NCBI GenBank assembly: GCA_040219575.1
Contig: JAVJSD010000047.1
Location: 1 to 64,000 of the forward strand
Direction: 5' to 3'
Source: JAVJSD01 sp040219575
GTDB lineage: Bacteria; Planctomycetota; Planctomycetia; Pirellulales; Pirellulaceae
DNA: 64,000 nt
Made by a program: the position numbers and the translations under genes. This document shows, piece by piece, positions 24,562-33,581 of the stretch (positions are counted from its first letter, which is position 1; every line of letters starts with the position of its first letter). A model generated the notes under the pieces. It worked only from the letters and a program-made list of their open reading frames with translations, did no database searches and had not been told where the DNA came from.

Positions 24562-25794
24562 TCATTGACGATTCTGAAACGGCGCAATCACCTTAAGCCC
24601 CGGATGCTTGCGCATGATCCTCTCGACGACCTCGGGCGCAACTTGCGCCCTGAACAAATCGAGCGTGGACAGCGACTCTAGCTGCTCGAACAAAGCGGCA
24701 TGCTCTTCAGTCACAACGATTCCCTGTAACGTCAATGATTCGAGCTGCGACAGTCGCTCCAGTTTGTTCCACTTCTCAAGCGGCGCGACTTCACCTTCGC
24801 GCATCCGCAGCCCCAGCTCCTTGAGTTGTGTGAGTTCTGCAATGGATACGTCAAAATCAACGCGCATCGCGCGCCGTAGGCGAGGAAGCTCATCTAGCGC
24901 GTTCAGTTTGCCGAGCAGTGTCACGGGGATTGGATTTGTGACGCTTACAACAAAGCCTTCTTCATCCACCTCGATACGACTTAGATATAACGAGTGCGCC
25001 GCGACGCGCAGATTTGGAATATCCTTCTTGAGTTCGAAAAGCTCCTCAAGTTCCGTTGCACTGGCTCGACTTGGTTCGAGCTTGAGGTCGCGCAGCCCCT
25101 TTAGGTGGCGAAACATCCGAAGCGGCTCCATATGAGCGTTTCCCCTAACATCGAGCGATTCAAGCGCCGGCAAAGGCCCGAGACTGTCGTAATGCGGCGT
25201 CCCAAGCGGCTCGTGTGAACGTCGCCTTGCCAGAGAAAGCTGCCGAAGCTTTTGCAGTTTGCCGATTTGGGCGTAACTCTCTCCCGTCACCATGGTGCCG
25301 CTCAAGTCCAGTCGCTCTAGTCCCTGCAATCGAGGAATGTACTTGCCGACGATTTCATCCGTCATGCTCAGATTGTCCGAAAGATTCAGCTCTCGCAATT
25401 GGCGAAGCTTGGGAAGTTGCTCCATGACCGCGGCGCCGGCTTCGGTTTCGGAGAGGTCCAAGTCGCGCAACCGGGGAAGCTGAGAAAGTGCTCCGATCTC
25501 CTCAGAAGCGACTTCTACGCGTACTTGACGAAGCGAGACGTGTTCGAGTGTCGGCAGTGAAGCAAGTGATCCAATCATTGCGCGCAATTTCCCCGCCGCG
25601 TGCCCGGCGTCTTTCGAGAGGCTCACCGCCAAGGGGCGTCCATTCTTGTCGAACTTGAACTCGGCGCCTTGGTCTTCAAGCGCGCGGACGATGTGGTCAA
25701 CGTCGCCGCTCTCGTGTGATTGTGCGTATGCCGTTGAAACGACGAGACAATAGAGCGCAAGAAAGTGCCATGAACGCGGACACAAAGGGGACAT
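24562..25794 (-). CDS. Secreted leucine-rich-repeat protein with IS-supplied start
   Basis: A 410-residue protein from ATG 25794. A signal peptide (about 8-26, WHFLALYCLVVSTAYAQS) precedes LRRs across about 80-240 and 325-410 (LRDLDLSETEAGAAVMEQLP; LERLDLSGTMVTGESYAQIG; LESLTLQGIVVTEEHAALFE). The best start codon lies within the inverted repeat of the IS at 25787-27380, so the original 5' end was probably altered. Base composition is visibly less GC-rich than its neighbours. Role unknown; secreted LRR proteins usually bind partners. Confidence 0.75.
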   Translation of the reverse strand: MSPLCPRSWHFLALYCLVVSTAYAQSHESGDVDHIVRALEDQGAEFKFDKNGRPLAVSLSKDAGHAAGKLRAMIGSLASLPTLEHVSLRQVRVEVASEEIGALSQLPRLRDLDLSETEAGAAVMEQLPKLRQLRELNLSDNLSMTDEIVGKYIPRLQGLERLDLSGTMVTGESYAQIGKLQKLRQLSLARRRSHEPLGTPHYDSLGPLPALESLDVRGNAHMEPLRMFRHLKGLRDLKLEPSRASATELEELFELKKDIPNLRVAAHSLYLSRIEVDEEGFVVSVTNPIPVTLLGKLNALDELPRLRRAMRVDFDVSIAELTQLKELGLRMREGEVAPLEKWNKLERLSQLESLTLQGIVVTEEHAALFEQLESLSTLDLFRAQVAPEVVERIMRKHPGLKVIAPFQNRQ

Positions 25795-27380
25795 GCCACG
25801 CCTGTTCGGCACATAAATTGCTAGCCGCGACCGCGGTTGCCGAAGCGGGCTCTGTGTCGACTTCAGAGGGTGATGGCACAAGATTTGCGCGTCGCGGTTC
25901 CTGTCAGAAATCGTCTGTCAAACTGGCAGGGAACAGTCGTCATGGCGGATGGCCAACCACCGATTCGCGCAGCGGATGTGCAGGGCGTGAAGTATTTCGA
26001 GCTCCTGCTGCCGTTGCTGCGCCGATTGCATGAGGTCGGTGTTGAACGCGACAAGGCCGGCAGCCGCAAGTTGCATTTCGACGAATACTGCGTGTTCGTC
26101 TTGCTCTCGTTGTTCAATCCCGTGCTGCGCTCGGTTCGCGCCTTGCAGCAGGCCAGCACGTTGAAGAAGGTGCAGCAGAAGTTGGGTTGCCCCCGCTTCT
26201 CGCTCGGCTCGTTTTCGGAAGCGGTCGACGTGTTCGATCCCCAGCGTCTGGAAGCAATCATCGGCGAACTGCTGGCCGAACTGCCGACGCCCGACAGCGG
26301 CGTAGGCGAGAACTACGTGCGGCAACGCCTGACGGCCGTCGACGGCAGCGTGGTCAAAACCCTGGCCTCGCTCGCGGAAGCGGCCTATCTCAAAGACAAG
26401 AATGGGGCCTCGCAAAGCGGCTGGCGGTTTCATACGCAGTTCGAGATCGACCGCCACGTCCCAACGCGGATCGACGTCACCACCGCGCTCAATGGCGGCA
26501 AGACCGACGAGAAGAGCGTCCTACGGCGGAACCTGGAAGAGGATCGCTGCTATGTCATGGACCGCTGGTATGGTGAGTTCGCGCTGTTCAACGAGATCGT
26601 CGCCAAATCCTCCAGCTATGTGTGCCGCATTCGTGACAACAGCAACCTGAGCCAAGTCGTGGAGCAGCGCGAAGTGAGTACGGCTGCCAAACAGGCAAGC
26701 GTACTGCAAGACATCGTGGTGGAACTGGGCGTCCATAGCAAAGCCACCGCGCGCCCCGATCACCCGGTTCGCGTGATCCTGGTCCAGACTACCCCGCACA
26801 AGAAGACGGGCGGTCGTAAGGGCGGCACGGCGGGACCGCCCAGCGACGGCATCCTGCGAATCGCCACGAACCTGCTCGACGTGCCGGCGGAGATCATCGC
26901 CGAGATCTTTCGGCAGCGGTGGATGATTGAGATCTTCTTCCGCTTCTTCAAGCATCTGCTGGGCTGTCGGCGATTGTTGAGCCAGGACATCAAGGGCCTG
27001 CAGATTCAGGCCTATTGCGCCATCATCGCCTGCTTACTCATCAATCTCTGGACCGGCAAGCGGCCGACGCAGCGCACCTACGAGATGCTGGTGCTGTATT
27101 GGATGGGTTGGGCCGACGACGAAGAACTCGCCGCGCACTTGGAAAAACTGAAGTCGCGCGAAAAAACCTGACGGACATCGCCCGCCCGCGCGTCGCCCCC
27201 ACGTGCCGAGTCGCTTCACGCTGCGCGCTGCTGGGGCATCCGCACTTCCCAACTCTCGCCCATCCTCTGAACACGTGCATCTCGATCTCACGGATTGCAC
27301 GAGCGAGCGTCATTTCTCCGGCACTCTCCCGCCGTCTATGATGGAGCAAAGCGTATGCCGAACAGGCGTGGTCTGTCCCC
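25787..27380 (+). mobile_element. IS4-type insertion sequence, 1594 bp
   Basis: Ends are imperfect inverted repeats: GGGGACATGCCACGCCTGTT at 25787 against the reverse complement of 27356-27380, GGGGACAGACCACGCCTGTT, with a further matching TCGGCA; 2 mismatches in the first 26 bp. It encloses one transposase gene. No clear target-site duplication is seen in the immediate flanks (CACAAA on the left, ATTCG on the right), so the exact ends may be a few bases off or the flanks may have rearranged. Confidence 0.8.
25873..27171 (+). CDS. IS4-family transposase
   Basis: A DDE transposase of about 432 residues. Catalytic candidates are Asp in TAVDGSVVKTL, Asp in CYVMDRWYGEF, and Glu in the IS4 signature region FRQRWMIEIFFRFFKHLLG (R...E...K). 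The C-terminus AYCAIIACLLINLWTG is typical. The frame opens further upstream at a TTG (25837). ATG 25873 is used here; ATG 25942, which has a better-spaced AGGGA, is an equal candidate. The frame is intact, so the element may be active. It acts on its own inverted repeats. Confidence 0.88.
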   Translation: MAQDLRVAVPVRNRLSNWQGTVVMADGQPPIRAADVQGVKYFELLLPLLRRLHEVGVERDKAGSRKLHFDEYCVFVLLSLFNPVLRSVRALQQASTLKKVQQKLGCPRFSLGSFSEAVDVFDPQRLEAIIGELLAELPTPDSGVGENYVRQRLTAVDGSVVKTLASLAEAAYLKDKNGASQSGWRFHTQFEIDRHVPTRIDVTTALNGGKTDEKSVLRRNLEEDRCYVMDRWYGEFALFNEIVAKSSSYVCRIRDNSNLSQVVEQREVSTAAKQASVLQDIVVELGVHSKATARPDHPVRVILVQTTPHKKTGGRKGGTAGPPSDGILRIATNLLDVPAEIIAEIFRQRWMIEIFFRFFKHLLGCRRLLSQDIKGLQIQAYCAIIACLLINLWTGKRPTQRTYEMLVLYWMGWADDEELAAHLEKLKSREKT

Positions 27381-28274
27381 ATTCGTTCCTTTATCCAGCA
27401 TGTCGAGTTTCGACGGTGCGCGCCAGTCTGCGGGGCGACGTGCGAAGACCATCCACAGATGGTCAACTTCCGCCGACAGCCGTTCGGCCGTGCATTCAAA
27501 GCCGAGGGAGGCGAAGAGTTTGGAAATCTCCTCGGCGTCGCTCTGGCCATGATGCACCTCGACGACCGCTTGTCGAATGAGGGGCCAGTGTTCGGCCGCC
27601 AGTCCCGCGAGCACATCGTGTTCGGCGCCCTCGGCGTCGACTTTCAGAAGGTCGATCCGCGTCACTTCGCAGTCGCGGATGATCTGCGAGAGAGTCGCCA
27701 GGCGGCACGTAACACAGACGCTCCGCTGGTACCACCGGCGTACGATTTCGAGAACCGGCGTCCAGAAGAAGCCGGGAGTGCAACGTGCCGCCCATCCCAA
27801 GAGACCCGGCATGGCCCGCACTTCTTGGAGAATGAAAAGCCGAGAATCCCTGCGAAACTGCCGAGAGTCCTGCGGGTACATCGTCGAAGCGACACTCACT
27901 CCAGGGAAGTGGCGGAACGTCGCCTCCCCCGCCTCGCGAGACAATCCATACGGGTGCAAATCAAGGTCGAGGCGATTGTGTCGGGCCGCGTTCTTCTCCA
28001 GCAACTGAAAGGTCGCGGGAATCGGCTCAAAGGCGTGAACCTTCGCCTGCCTCAGCAGTTGGTTCAGATAGAGCACGAACATCCCGCAGTTTGCTCCCAC
28101 GTCGAAGACGCAGTCGCCGTCGTCGAGGGTGATTCCGTACTGGAAGTACGAGTTCTGCCGAAAGAGTTCGCGATCGAGGATTTCGAGGTTGGCCTTCGAA
28201 TCGCAGTAGACCTCCAGACCGTTCGACAGGCGATACTCGTTCCGCTTCTTCGTCATCGGCTCGTTCAGCAGCAT
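27336..28274 (-). CDS. FkbM-family methyltransferase, C-terminus altered by IS
   Basis: A 312-residue SAM-dependent methyltransferase of the FkbM family (small-molecule or glycan O-methylation). The SAM motif is CVFDVGANCGMFVLYL and the family motif IDLLKVDAEGAEHDVLAGL. The first 60 residues are NGLEVYCDSKANLEILDREL-like. The last dozen or so codons (about GDRPRLFGIRFAPS) are read from the right inverted repeat of the IS4 element, so the original stop has been replaced; catalytic parts look intact. Acceptor unknown; the kdsB gene next door, divergent, hints at a surface glycan context but this is weak. Confidence 0.85.
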   Translation of the reverse strand: MLLNEPMTKKRNEYRLSNGLEVYCDSKANLEILDRELFRQNSYFQYGITLDDGDCVFDVGANCGMFVLYLNQLLRQAKVHAFEPIPATFQLLEKNAARHNRLDLDLHPYGLSREAGEATFRHFPGVSVASTMYPQDSRQFRRDSRLFILQEVRAMPGLLGWAARCTPGFFWTPVLEIVRRWYQRSVCVTCRLATLSQIIRDCEVTRIDLLKVDAEGAEHDVLAGLAAEHWPLIRQAVVEVHHGQSDAEEISKLFASLGFECTAERLSAEVDHLWMVFARRPADWRAPSKLDMLDKGTNGDRPRLFGIRFAPS

Positions 28275-28532
28275 TAGGCAGGCGACGCGATCGCCCGCTG
28301 ATTGGGTGGCTTGGACGACCTCTGCGTGGGCGTTGGCGGGAGACTACACGCTAGAAACAGAATTGCCCATTCGGATTGTGGACTTTTGCGGGATTCCGCG
28401 GGCACGAATCTGGAAGTGATGACATGGCGAATGCGGAGCCTGAATTGGGCTGGCTTCCAGGGCACGACTTGAACTATCACTCCTCCGGCAGATGCGCCGT
28501 CGGGATATGTCGCTCCACTCCAGAGGGAACTC

Positions 28533-29315
28533 ATGCAGAACGCCACGATTTCCCCCAAACTCCACCTCAGCAGCGTCATCGTCATCCCCGCCCGGCTGGC
28601 TTCGACGCGGCTGCCGCGGAAGTTGCTGCTGGCCGAGACCGGCAAACCGCTGATTCAGCACACCTACGAGGCGGCGCTGCGGGCGTCGCGTCCTCGGCGG
28701 GTGATTGTCGCGGCCGATTCGCTCGAAATCGAAACGGCGGTCCGCGGGTTTGGCGGCGCCGTGGTGATGACGTCGCCCGAGGCCGCCAGCGGGACCGATC
28801 GCGTGGCGGAAGTCGCCCGCACCATGACCGACGTCGACGTGCTGGTCAACGTGCAGGGAGACGAACCGGAGATTTCGCCGGCGGCGATCGATCTGGTGGT
28901 GGAGCTTTTGCAACGGCGGCCCGAGGCGGTGATGTCGACGCTCGCCACGCCGATCCGCTCGCGCGAAAGGCTCGACGATCCGTCGTGCGTGAAGGTGGTC
29001 TTCGACGATGCGGGCCGGGCGCTCTATTTCAGCCGCAGCCCGATCCCGCACGTGCGGGATTGGGACGATCGGTTGCTGGACGATCCTCAGCCCCATTTCT
29101 TTCAGCATCTGGGGCTGTACGCCTACCGCCGCGAGTTTCTGTTGCAACTGGCGACCTTGCCCCGCGGCGATCTGGAAAAGCTCGAAAACCTGGAGCAACT
29201 CCGTGTGCTTTCCGCGGGCTACGACTTGCAGGTCGGCGTGATCGACGAACCGACCGTCGGGATCGACACGCCAAGCGACTACCGGGCGTTTGTCAATCGA
29301 ACCGCCCCCTGCTAA
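28533..29315 (+). CDS. kdsB: 3-deoxy-manno-octulosonate cytidylyltransferase
   Basis: A 260-residue cytoplasmic enzyme that activates KDO with CTP to CMP-KDO for lipopolysaccharide core synthesis. Signatures are VIVIPARLASTRLPRKLLL (nucleotide loop), LVNVQGDEPEISP (metal and nucleotide site), ALYFSRSPIPH, FFQHLGLYAYRREFLL and KLENLEQLRVL. Full length. Its presence fits a Gram-negative-type outer membrane with LPS in planctomycetes. The next gene, pyrG, makes its substrate CTP, but a hairpin terminator lies between them. Confidence 0.95.
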   Translation: MQNATISPKLHLSSVIVIPARLASTRLPRKLLLAETGKPLIQHTYEAALRASRPRRVIVAADSLEIETAVRGFGGAVVMTSPEAASGTDRVAEVARTMTDVDVLVNVQGDEPEISPAAIDLVVELLQRRPEAVMSTLATPIRSRERLDDPSCVKVVFDDAGRALYFSRSPIPHVRDWDDRLLDDPQPHFFQHLGLYAYRREFLLQLATLPRGDLEKLENLEQLRVLSAGYDLQVGVIDEPTVGIDTPSDYRAFVNRTAPC

Positions 29316-29324
29316 GATGCCCTT

Positions 29325-29347
29325 CCAGAGCTAGCAGGCTCTGGTTT
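29325..29347 (+). terminator. Hairpin terminator after kdsB
   Basis: CCAGAGC-TAGCAG-GCTCTGG: a perfect 7-bp stem with a 6-nt loop, then TTT. It begins 9 bp after the kdsB stop. The T-run is short. Confidence 0.55.
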
Positions 29348-29397
29348 CCCTCCCGCGGCGCGATGCTGACGCCGAGCCTCTGCCTCAAACCCTGTAG

Positions 29398-29423
29398 AGA
29401 CAAGCCTTTGCGCTTGTCTTTTT
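29398..29423 (+). terminator. Intrinsic terminator/attenuator candidate in the pyrG leader
   Basis: GACAAGC-CTTTGC-GCTTGTC followed by five T: a perfect 7-bp stem (8 with the flanking A-T). It ends only about 27 nt before the pyrG ATG. Since kdsB already has a hairpin, this second one may attenuate pyrG; that is inference. Confidence 0.65.
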
Positions 29424-29450
29424 GCAATTTCTTGTGCCAGGAAGGCTGCC

Positions 29451-31091
29451 ATGACCAAGTACATTTTCGTGACCGGCGGCGTTGTCAGTTCCTTGGGGAA
29501 AGGGCTGACCAGCGCTTCGATTGGCATGTTGCTCGAGCGCCGCGGACTGAGCGTCCGCATGCAGAAGCTCGATCCCTATATCAACGTCGATCCCGGCACG
29601 ATGAGCCCCTACCAGCACGGTGAGGTGTACGTGTTGGACGACGGCAGCGAGACCGACCTCGATCTGGGGCACTACGAGCGTTTCACCGACGGTCCGCTCA
29701 CGCGCGACGCCAACTACACCACCGGGCAAATCTACCTCTCGGTGATCGAGAAGGAGCGCCGCGGCGAATTCCTGGGCAAGACGGTGCAGGTGATTCCGCA
29801 TGTCACCAACGAAATCAAGAGCGTGATTCACAAGGTGGGCGGCGACGACGTCGACGTGGTGATTACCGAAATCGGCGGCACGGTGGGCGACATCGAAAGC
29901 CTGCCGTTTTTGGAGGCGATTCGCCAGTTCTCGCTCGACGTGGGCAAGGAGAACTGCCTGTACATCCACCTCACGCTGGTGCCGTACCTCAAGGCGGCGG
30001 CCGAACTGAAGACCAAGCCCACGCAGCACAGCGTGGGGCGGCTGCGCGAAATCGGCATCCAGCCCGACATCCTCATCTGCCGCTGCGAGCGTTCGATCAG
30101 CGTGTCGGACCGGGAGAAGATCGCGTTGTTCTGCAACGTGCCGCTGGAGGCGGTGATCGAGGAGAAGGACAAGGACTTCTCGATCTACGAGGTGCCGCTG
30201 AGCCTGGTCGAGCACGGCTTGGATCGGCTGATCGTCAAGCGGTTGCAGCTTTCGGCCGAGGCGCTCAACCTCGACGACTGGCACGACCTGCTGCACCGGC
30301 TGCGCAATCCGCAGCACGAGATCGGCATCGCCGTGGTCGGCAAGTACGCCGAACACCGCGACGCCTACAAGTCGATCTACGAAGCGCTCGACCACGCCGG
30401 CATCCACCACGCGGCGCAGGTCCGCATCGGCCGGATTCAAAGCGAGGAAATCGAACGCGAAGGGCCCGAACGGCTGCTCGCCGGTTACGACGGCGTGCTG
30501 GTGCCGGGCGGATTCGGCGAACGCGGCATCGAGGGGAAGGTCGAGGCCATCCGCTTCGCCCGCGACCGCGGCATTCCGTTTTTCGGCATCTGCCTGGGCA
30601 TGCAATGCGCCGCCATCGAATTCGCCCGCAATGTGGTCGACCTGCCCGGCGCGCATTCCACCGAGTTCGACAAGAACACGGCCCATCCGGTCATTTGTCT
30701 GCTGGACGAACAGAAGAACATCACCAACATGGGCGGCACGATGCGACTGGGAACGCAGCCGACGTCGCTGGCCGAGGGTAGCCATTCGCTGGAGTGCTAC
30801 GGCCGCGAGACAATCGACGAACGCCACCGGCACCGTTACGAGTTCAACAATCAATACCGCCAGCAGTTCACCGCGCACGGCATGCAGTTCGCCGGCCTGA
30901 GTCCCGATGGCACGCTGGTCGAGATCCTGGAGTTGACCGATCACCCTTGGTACGTGGCGGTGCAGTTCCATCCGGAGTTCAAGTCGAAACCGACAGCGGC
31001 CCATCCGCTGTTCGCGGGCTTCGTGGGGGCGGCGATCGAACGCCGCGGCCGCCGCAACGAACGCCCGAGCGAAGTCGAACAGTCGTCCTGA
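29451..31091 (+). CDS. pyrG: CTP synthase
   Basis: A 546-residue cytoplasmic enzyme that converts UTP to CTP with glutamine and ATP. The N-terminal synthase domain (about 1-270) starts KYIFVTGGVVSSLGKGLTSA and contains GGTVGDIESLPFLEAIRQ. The class I glutamine amidotransferase domain (about 290-530) has GIEGKVEAIRFARDR, the nucleophile elbow FFGICLGMQCA and the His-x-Glu of AVQFHPEFKSKP. Full length. AGGAAGG precedes the ATG. A terminator hairpin immediately upstream suggests control by attenuation. Confidence 0.98.
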   Translation: MTKYIFVTGGVVSSLGKGLTSASIGMLLERRGLSVRMQKLDPYINVDPGTMSPYQHGEVYVLDDGSETDLDLGHYERFTDGPLTRDANYTTGQIYLSVIEKERRGEFLGKTVQVIPHVTNEIKSVIHKVGGDDVDVVITEIGGTVGDIESLPFLEAIRQFSLDVGKENCLYIHLTLVPYLKAAAELKTKPTQHSVGRLREIGIQPDILICRCERSISVSDREKIALFCNVPLEAVIEEKDKDFSIYEVPLSLVEHGLDRLIVKRLQLSAEALNLDDWHDLLHRLRNPQHEIGIAVVGKYAEHRDAYKSIYEALDHAGIHHAAQVRIGRIQSEEIEREGPERLLAGYDGVLVPGGFGERGIEGKVEAIRFARDRGIPFFGICLGMQCAAIEFARNVVDLPGAHSTEFDKNTAHPVICLLDEQKNITNMGGTMRLGTQPTSLAEGSHSLECYGRETIDERHRHRYEFNNQYRQQFTAHGMQFAGLSPDGTLVEILELTDHPWYVAVQFHPEFKSKPTAAHPLFAGFVGAAIERRGRRNERPSEVEQSS

Positions 31092-31206
31092 CGACGATCC
31101 GTTTGAAGGTGTCGGCGGCGGACAGAGGCCGTGTTCCATCGGTCTTCCGTGACTGACGCCTGTTCGGGCGACCGCGGATGGTACACGGCCCGGCGGAGCC
31201 GAAGTG

Positions 31207-31346
31207 GTCCGCAGATTTCGCAGATTTCCGCGGATGAAAGGGAATCTGCCTGCCAACTGTTTCGTTGGCCGTTTGCCAAATCAAAGAGAAAAGACCAAGT
31301 CAGTTCTCAACCATCTGCGGATATCTACGTCATCTGCGGACTCCTC
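31207..31346. repeat. Family C inverted repeat (TCCGCAGAT type)
   Basis: TCCGCAGATTTCGCAGATTT at 31207 and, inverted, CATCTGCGGATATCTACGTC near 31315. The two arms align as TCCGCAGAT..CG.AGAT.TCCGC.GATG over 29 bp with several changes. The rest of 31092-31446 shows nothing else. Confidence 0.55.
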
Positions 31347-31446
31347 CGCCGCATGTGCGAAATCCCTCGCGGGCGTTTCGTGTTCGCGATGTGGTAGTTA
31401 TGCTGGCCGGTGGCAAGGCCTCAAATTCCCCGCGCAGGATACTCCC

Positions 31447-32256
31447 ATGAAACGACCGCTTACGATTCTTTGCACCGCGTTGGCGGTGGCTTTGGCAGCC
31501 CACTTCAGCAATTGCTTCGCGGCCGAGGAGCCGGCGGCCAAGCCCGCCGCCGTGGGCAAGTACAAGTTGCCCGAGGATCCCGAGGCGGCGGTGATCGTGC
31601 TCGACTTCAAAGGCGGGTTCACGCCGCCCAGGATCAGTGAAGAGCCGACGATGACGATTCGGGCCGACGGCTCGGTGGTGATTCCGGCCAAGTTCGAAGG
31701 ACAGAAGTCGTTTCGCGGCAAGATCAGCCGCGAGGAGTTGAACGAGCTGCTCGACTTCGCGATCGAAGAGAACAAGTTTCTGGAATACGACGCCGCCAAG
31801 GTGGCCGAGAAACTGGCCGCCGGGGGGCCTCGCTTCGCCGTCGCCGACGCCGCCACCACGGTGCTCAAGATCAACGTCAACGGCGAGACGAAAGAGGCCA
31901 GCCACTACGCCTTGGGAATGACGCGGAATGTGGAGGAGTTGCAGCGACTGTTCGCCATTCAGCAGCGGTTGATGCAACTGCAGTCGGTGATCCAACTCGG
32001 CGGCCAGGAGCAGGTGAAGAAGTGGCTGGCGGTGGTCAACACGGAGTTGAAGGCCAAGTTCCCCGACGCCCCCGCCTTGACGCTGGAGGATTTCAACAGC
32101 GGCGGCGAGCGCGGCGACGGCAGCATCTACGCCAGCTTCCAACGCATCGTCAAAGGCGACGACCCGGCCGCCCCGCCGAGCGAAGTCATCAGCGGATTCG
32201 TGAACAAGCCGGCTGAAGGCGAGCCGCGCATCAACGTCAACTATCGCAAGTCGTAG
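31447..32256 (+). CDS. Secreted hypothetical protein upstream of nagA
   Basis: A 269-residue exported protein with a signal peptide (about 5-25, LTILCTALAVALAAHFSNCF). The mature part has a beta segment (AAVIVLDFKGGFTPPRISEE; EPTMTIRADGSVVIPAKFEG) and a helical segment (KISREELNELLDFAIEENKF; ELQRLFAIQQRLMQLQSVIQ). No family is recognised. The start is set by the signal peptide. It ends 10 bp before nagA and is probably co-transcribed with it, though no functional link is evident. Confidence 0.75.
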   Translation: MKRPLTILCTALAVALAAHFSNCFAAEEPAAKPAAVGKYKLPEDPEAAVIVLDFKGGFTPPRISEEPTMTIRADGSVVIPAKFEGQKSFRGKISREELNELLDFAIEENKFLEYDAAKVAEKLAAGGPRFAVADAATTVLKINVNGETKEASHYALGMTRNVEELQRLFAIQQRLMQLQSVIQLGGQEQVKKWLAVVNTELKAKFPDAPALTLEDFNSGGERGDGSIYASFQRIVKGDDPAAPPSEVISGFVNKPAEGEPRINVNYRKS

Positions 32257-32266
32257 GCGCTCCGCC

Positions 32267-33463
32267 ATGGAAATCGTCGGTCGTCGCTACGACACGAGTG
32301 AGCCGGTTCGGCTGCGAATCGGCGCGGGCAAAATCCAGTCCGTCGCCGCCGAGCAGGCCGGCGATCCGAACGCCTTGCCGTGGATCGCCCCCGGCTTTGT
32401 CGATGTGCAGGTGAATGGCTATGGCGGGCGGGCCTTCAACGATCCGGAGTTGACGCCGGAGAAGGTCGCCGAGGTTTGCCGATTCATGGACGCCGACGGC
32501 GTCACCACCTTCCTGCCGACCGCCGTCACCGACAGTTTCGAAGTGCTCTCGCACGCACTGGCCATTTACGCCCAGGCCTGCGACTCGATGCCCGAGGTGG
32601 CCTGCCGCGCGCCGCTGTTCCACCTCGAGGGGCCGTACATCTCGCCGGGCGATGGTCCGCGCGGCGCGCATCCTTTGGCCCATGTACGACCTCCCGATTG
32701 GGAGGAGTTCTCCCGCCTGCAAGAGGCGGCGGGCGGGCGGATTCGCATCCTGACGATGTCGCCCGAGTACGAAGGCGCGTCGGACTTCATCCGCCGGGCG
32801 ACCGACAGCGGCGTGGTGGTGGCGATCGGCCATACGGCGGCCGACAGCGACCAGATCCGCGCCGCCGTGGATGCGGGCGCGCGATTCAGCACGCACCTGG
32901 GCAACGGCGCGGACGGTCAAATCCGCCGGCATCCCAACTACATCTGGGATCAACTCGCCGAGGATCGGCTGTGGGCCAGCTTGATCGTCGACGGCCACCA
33001 CCTGCCGCCCAGCGTCGTGAAGTCGTTCGTCCGCGCCAAGACCCCCGAGCGGTGCCTGCTGGTGAGCGACATCACCAGCATGGCCGGCATGCCGCCGGGC
33101 GTCTACAACAACACCGGCATCGGCGACGTGGAGGTGCTGCCCGGCGGAAAGCTGGTGGTGGCGGGACAGCAGCAGTATCTGGCCGGCGCGGCCTTGCCGA
33201 TCGGCGTGGGCGTCGCCAACGTGATGCGATTCGCGGGCGTCAGCTTGAAGGCGGCGATCGAAATGGCCAGCATCCGTCCGGCGGAATTGATCCGCCTGGA
33301 GCCGGTTCGCCTGGAGCCGGGCCGCGTCGCCGACCTGGTGCTCTTCGACCTGGCGGAGGACGGCGCCCTTTCTTCCGGCGGGCTGACCGTGCGGGCGACC
33401 CTGCAAGGCGGCGAGGTCGTCTTCGGCGACGCCGCCATTGAATCATTAGGGCGCAATTCGTAA
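32267..33463 (+). CDS. nagA: N-acetylglucosamine-6-phosphate deacetylase
   Basis: A 398-residue amidohydrolase that removes acetate from GlcNAc-6-phosphate in amino sugar recycling. Motifs are WIAPGFVDVQVNGYGG, LFHLEGPYISPGDGPRGAHP (metal-binding Glu), VAIGHTAADSDQI (His), ARFSTHLGNG (His) and LLVSDITSMAGMPPG (catalytic Asp). Length and order are those of complete NagA. ATG 32267 follows the previous gene by 10 bp. An alternative substrate within the family cannot be excluded. Confidence 0.9.
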   Translation: MEIVGRRYDTSEPVRLRIGAGKIQSVAAEQAGDPNALPWIAPGFVDVQVNGYGGRAFNDPELTPEKVAEVCRFMDADGVTTFLPTAVTDSFEVLSHALAIYAQACDSMPEVACRAPLFHLEGPYISPGDGPRGAHPLAHVRPPDWEEFSRLQEAAGGRIRILTMSPEYEGASDFIRRATDSGVVVAIGHTAADSDQIRAAVDAGARFSTHLGNGADGQIRRHPNYIWDQLAEDRLWASLIVDGHHLPPSVVKSFVRAKTPERCLLVSDITSMAGMPPGVYNNTGIGDVEVLPGGKLVVAGQQQYLAGAALPIGVGVANVMRFAGVSLKAAIEMASIRPAELIRLEPVRLEPGRVADLVLFDLAEDGALSSGGLTVRATLQGGEVVFGDAAIESLGRNS

Positions 33464-33483
33464 ACAAAGATTGAGATATTTTA

Positions 33484-33512
33484 TTGCAGTCGGCATGGCG
33501 CATTGATAGAAT
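33484..33512 (+). promoter_or_regulatory. Candidate promoter of the DUF1559 gene
   Basis: TTGCAG (33484-33489) and TAGAAT (33507-33512) with an exact 17-bp spacer, about 70 bp before ATG 33582. The surrounding DNA is AT-rich relative to the window. Confidence 0.55.
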
Positions 33513-33581
33513 CGCGCGTCCCCTGCGATGGTTATCACCGCAGGCTCTCCCTCCTTCCGCAACTCCCGCGGAGTCCTCTCG

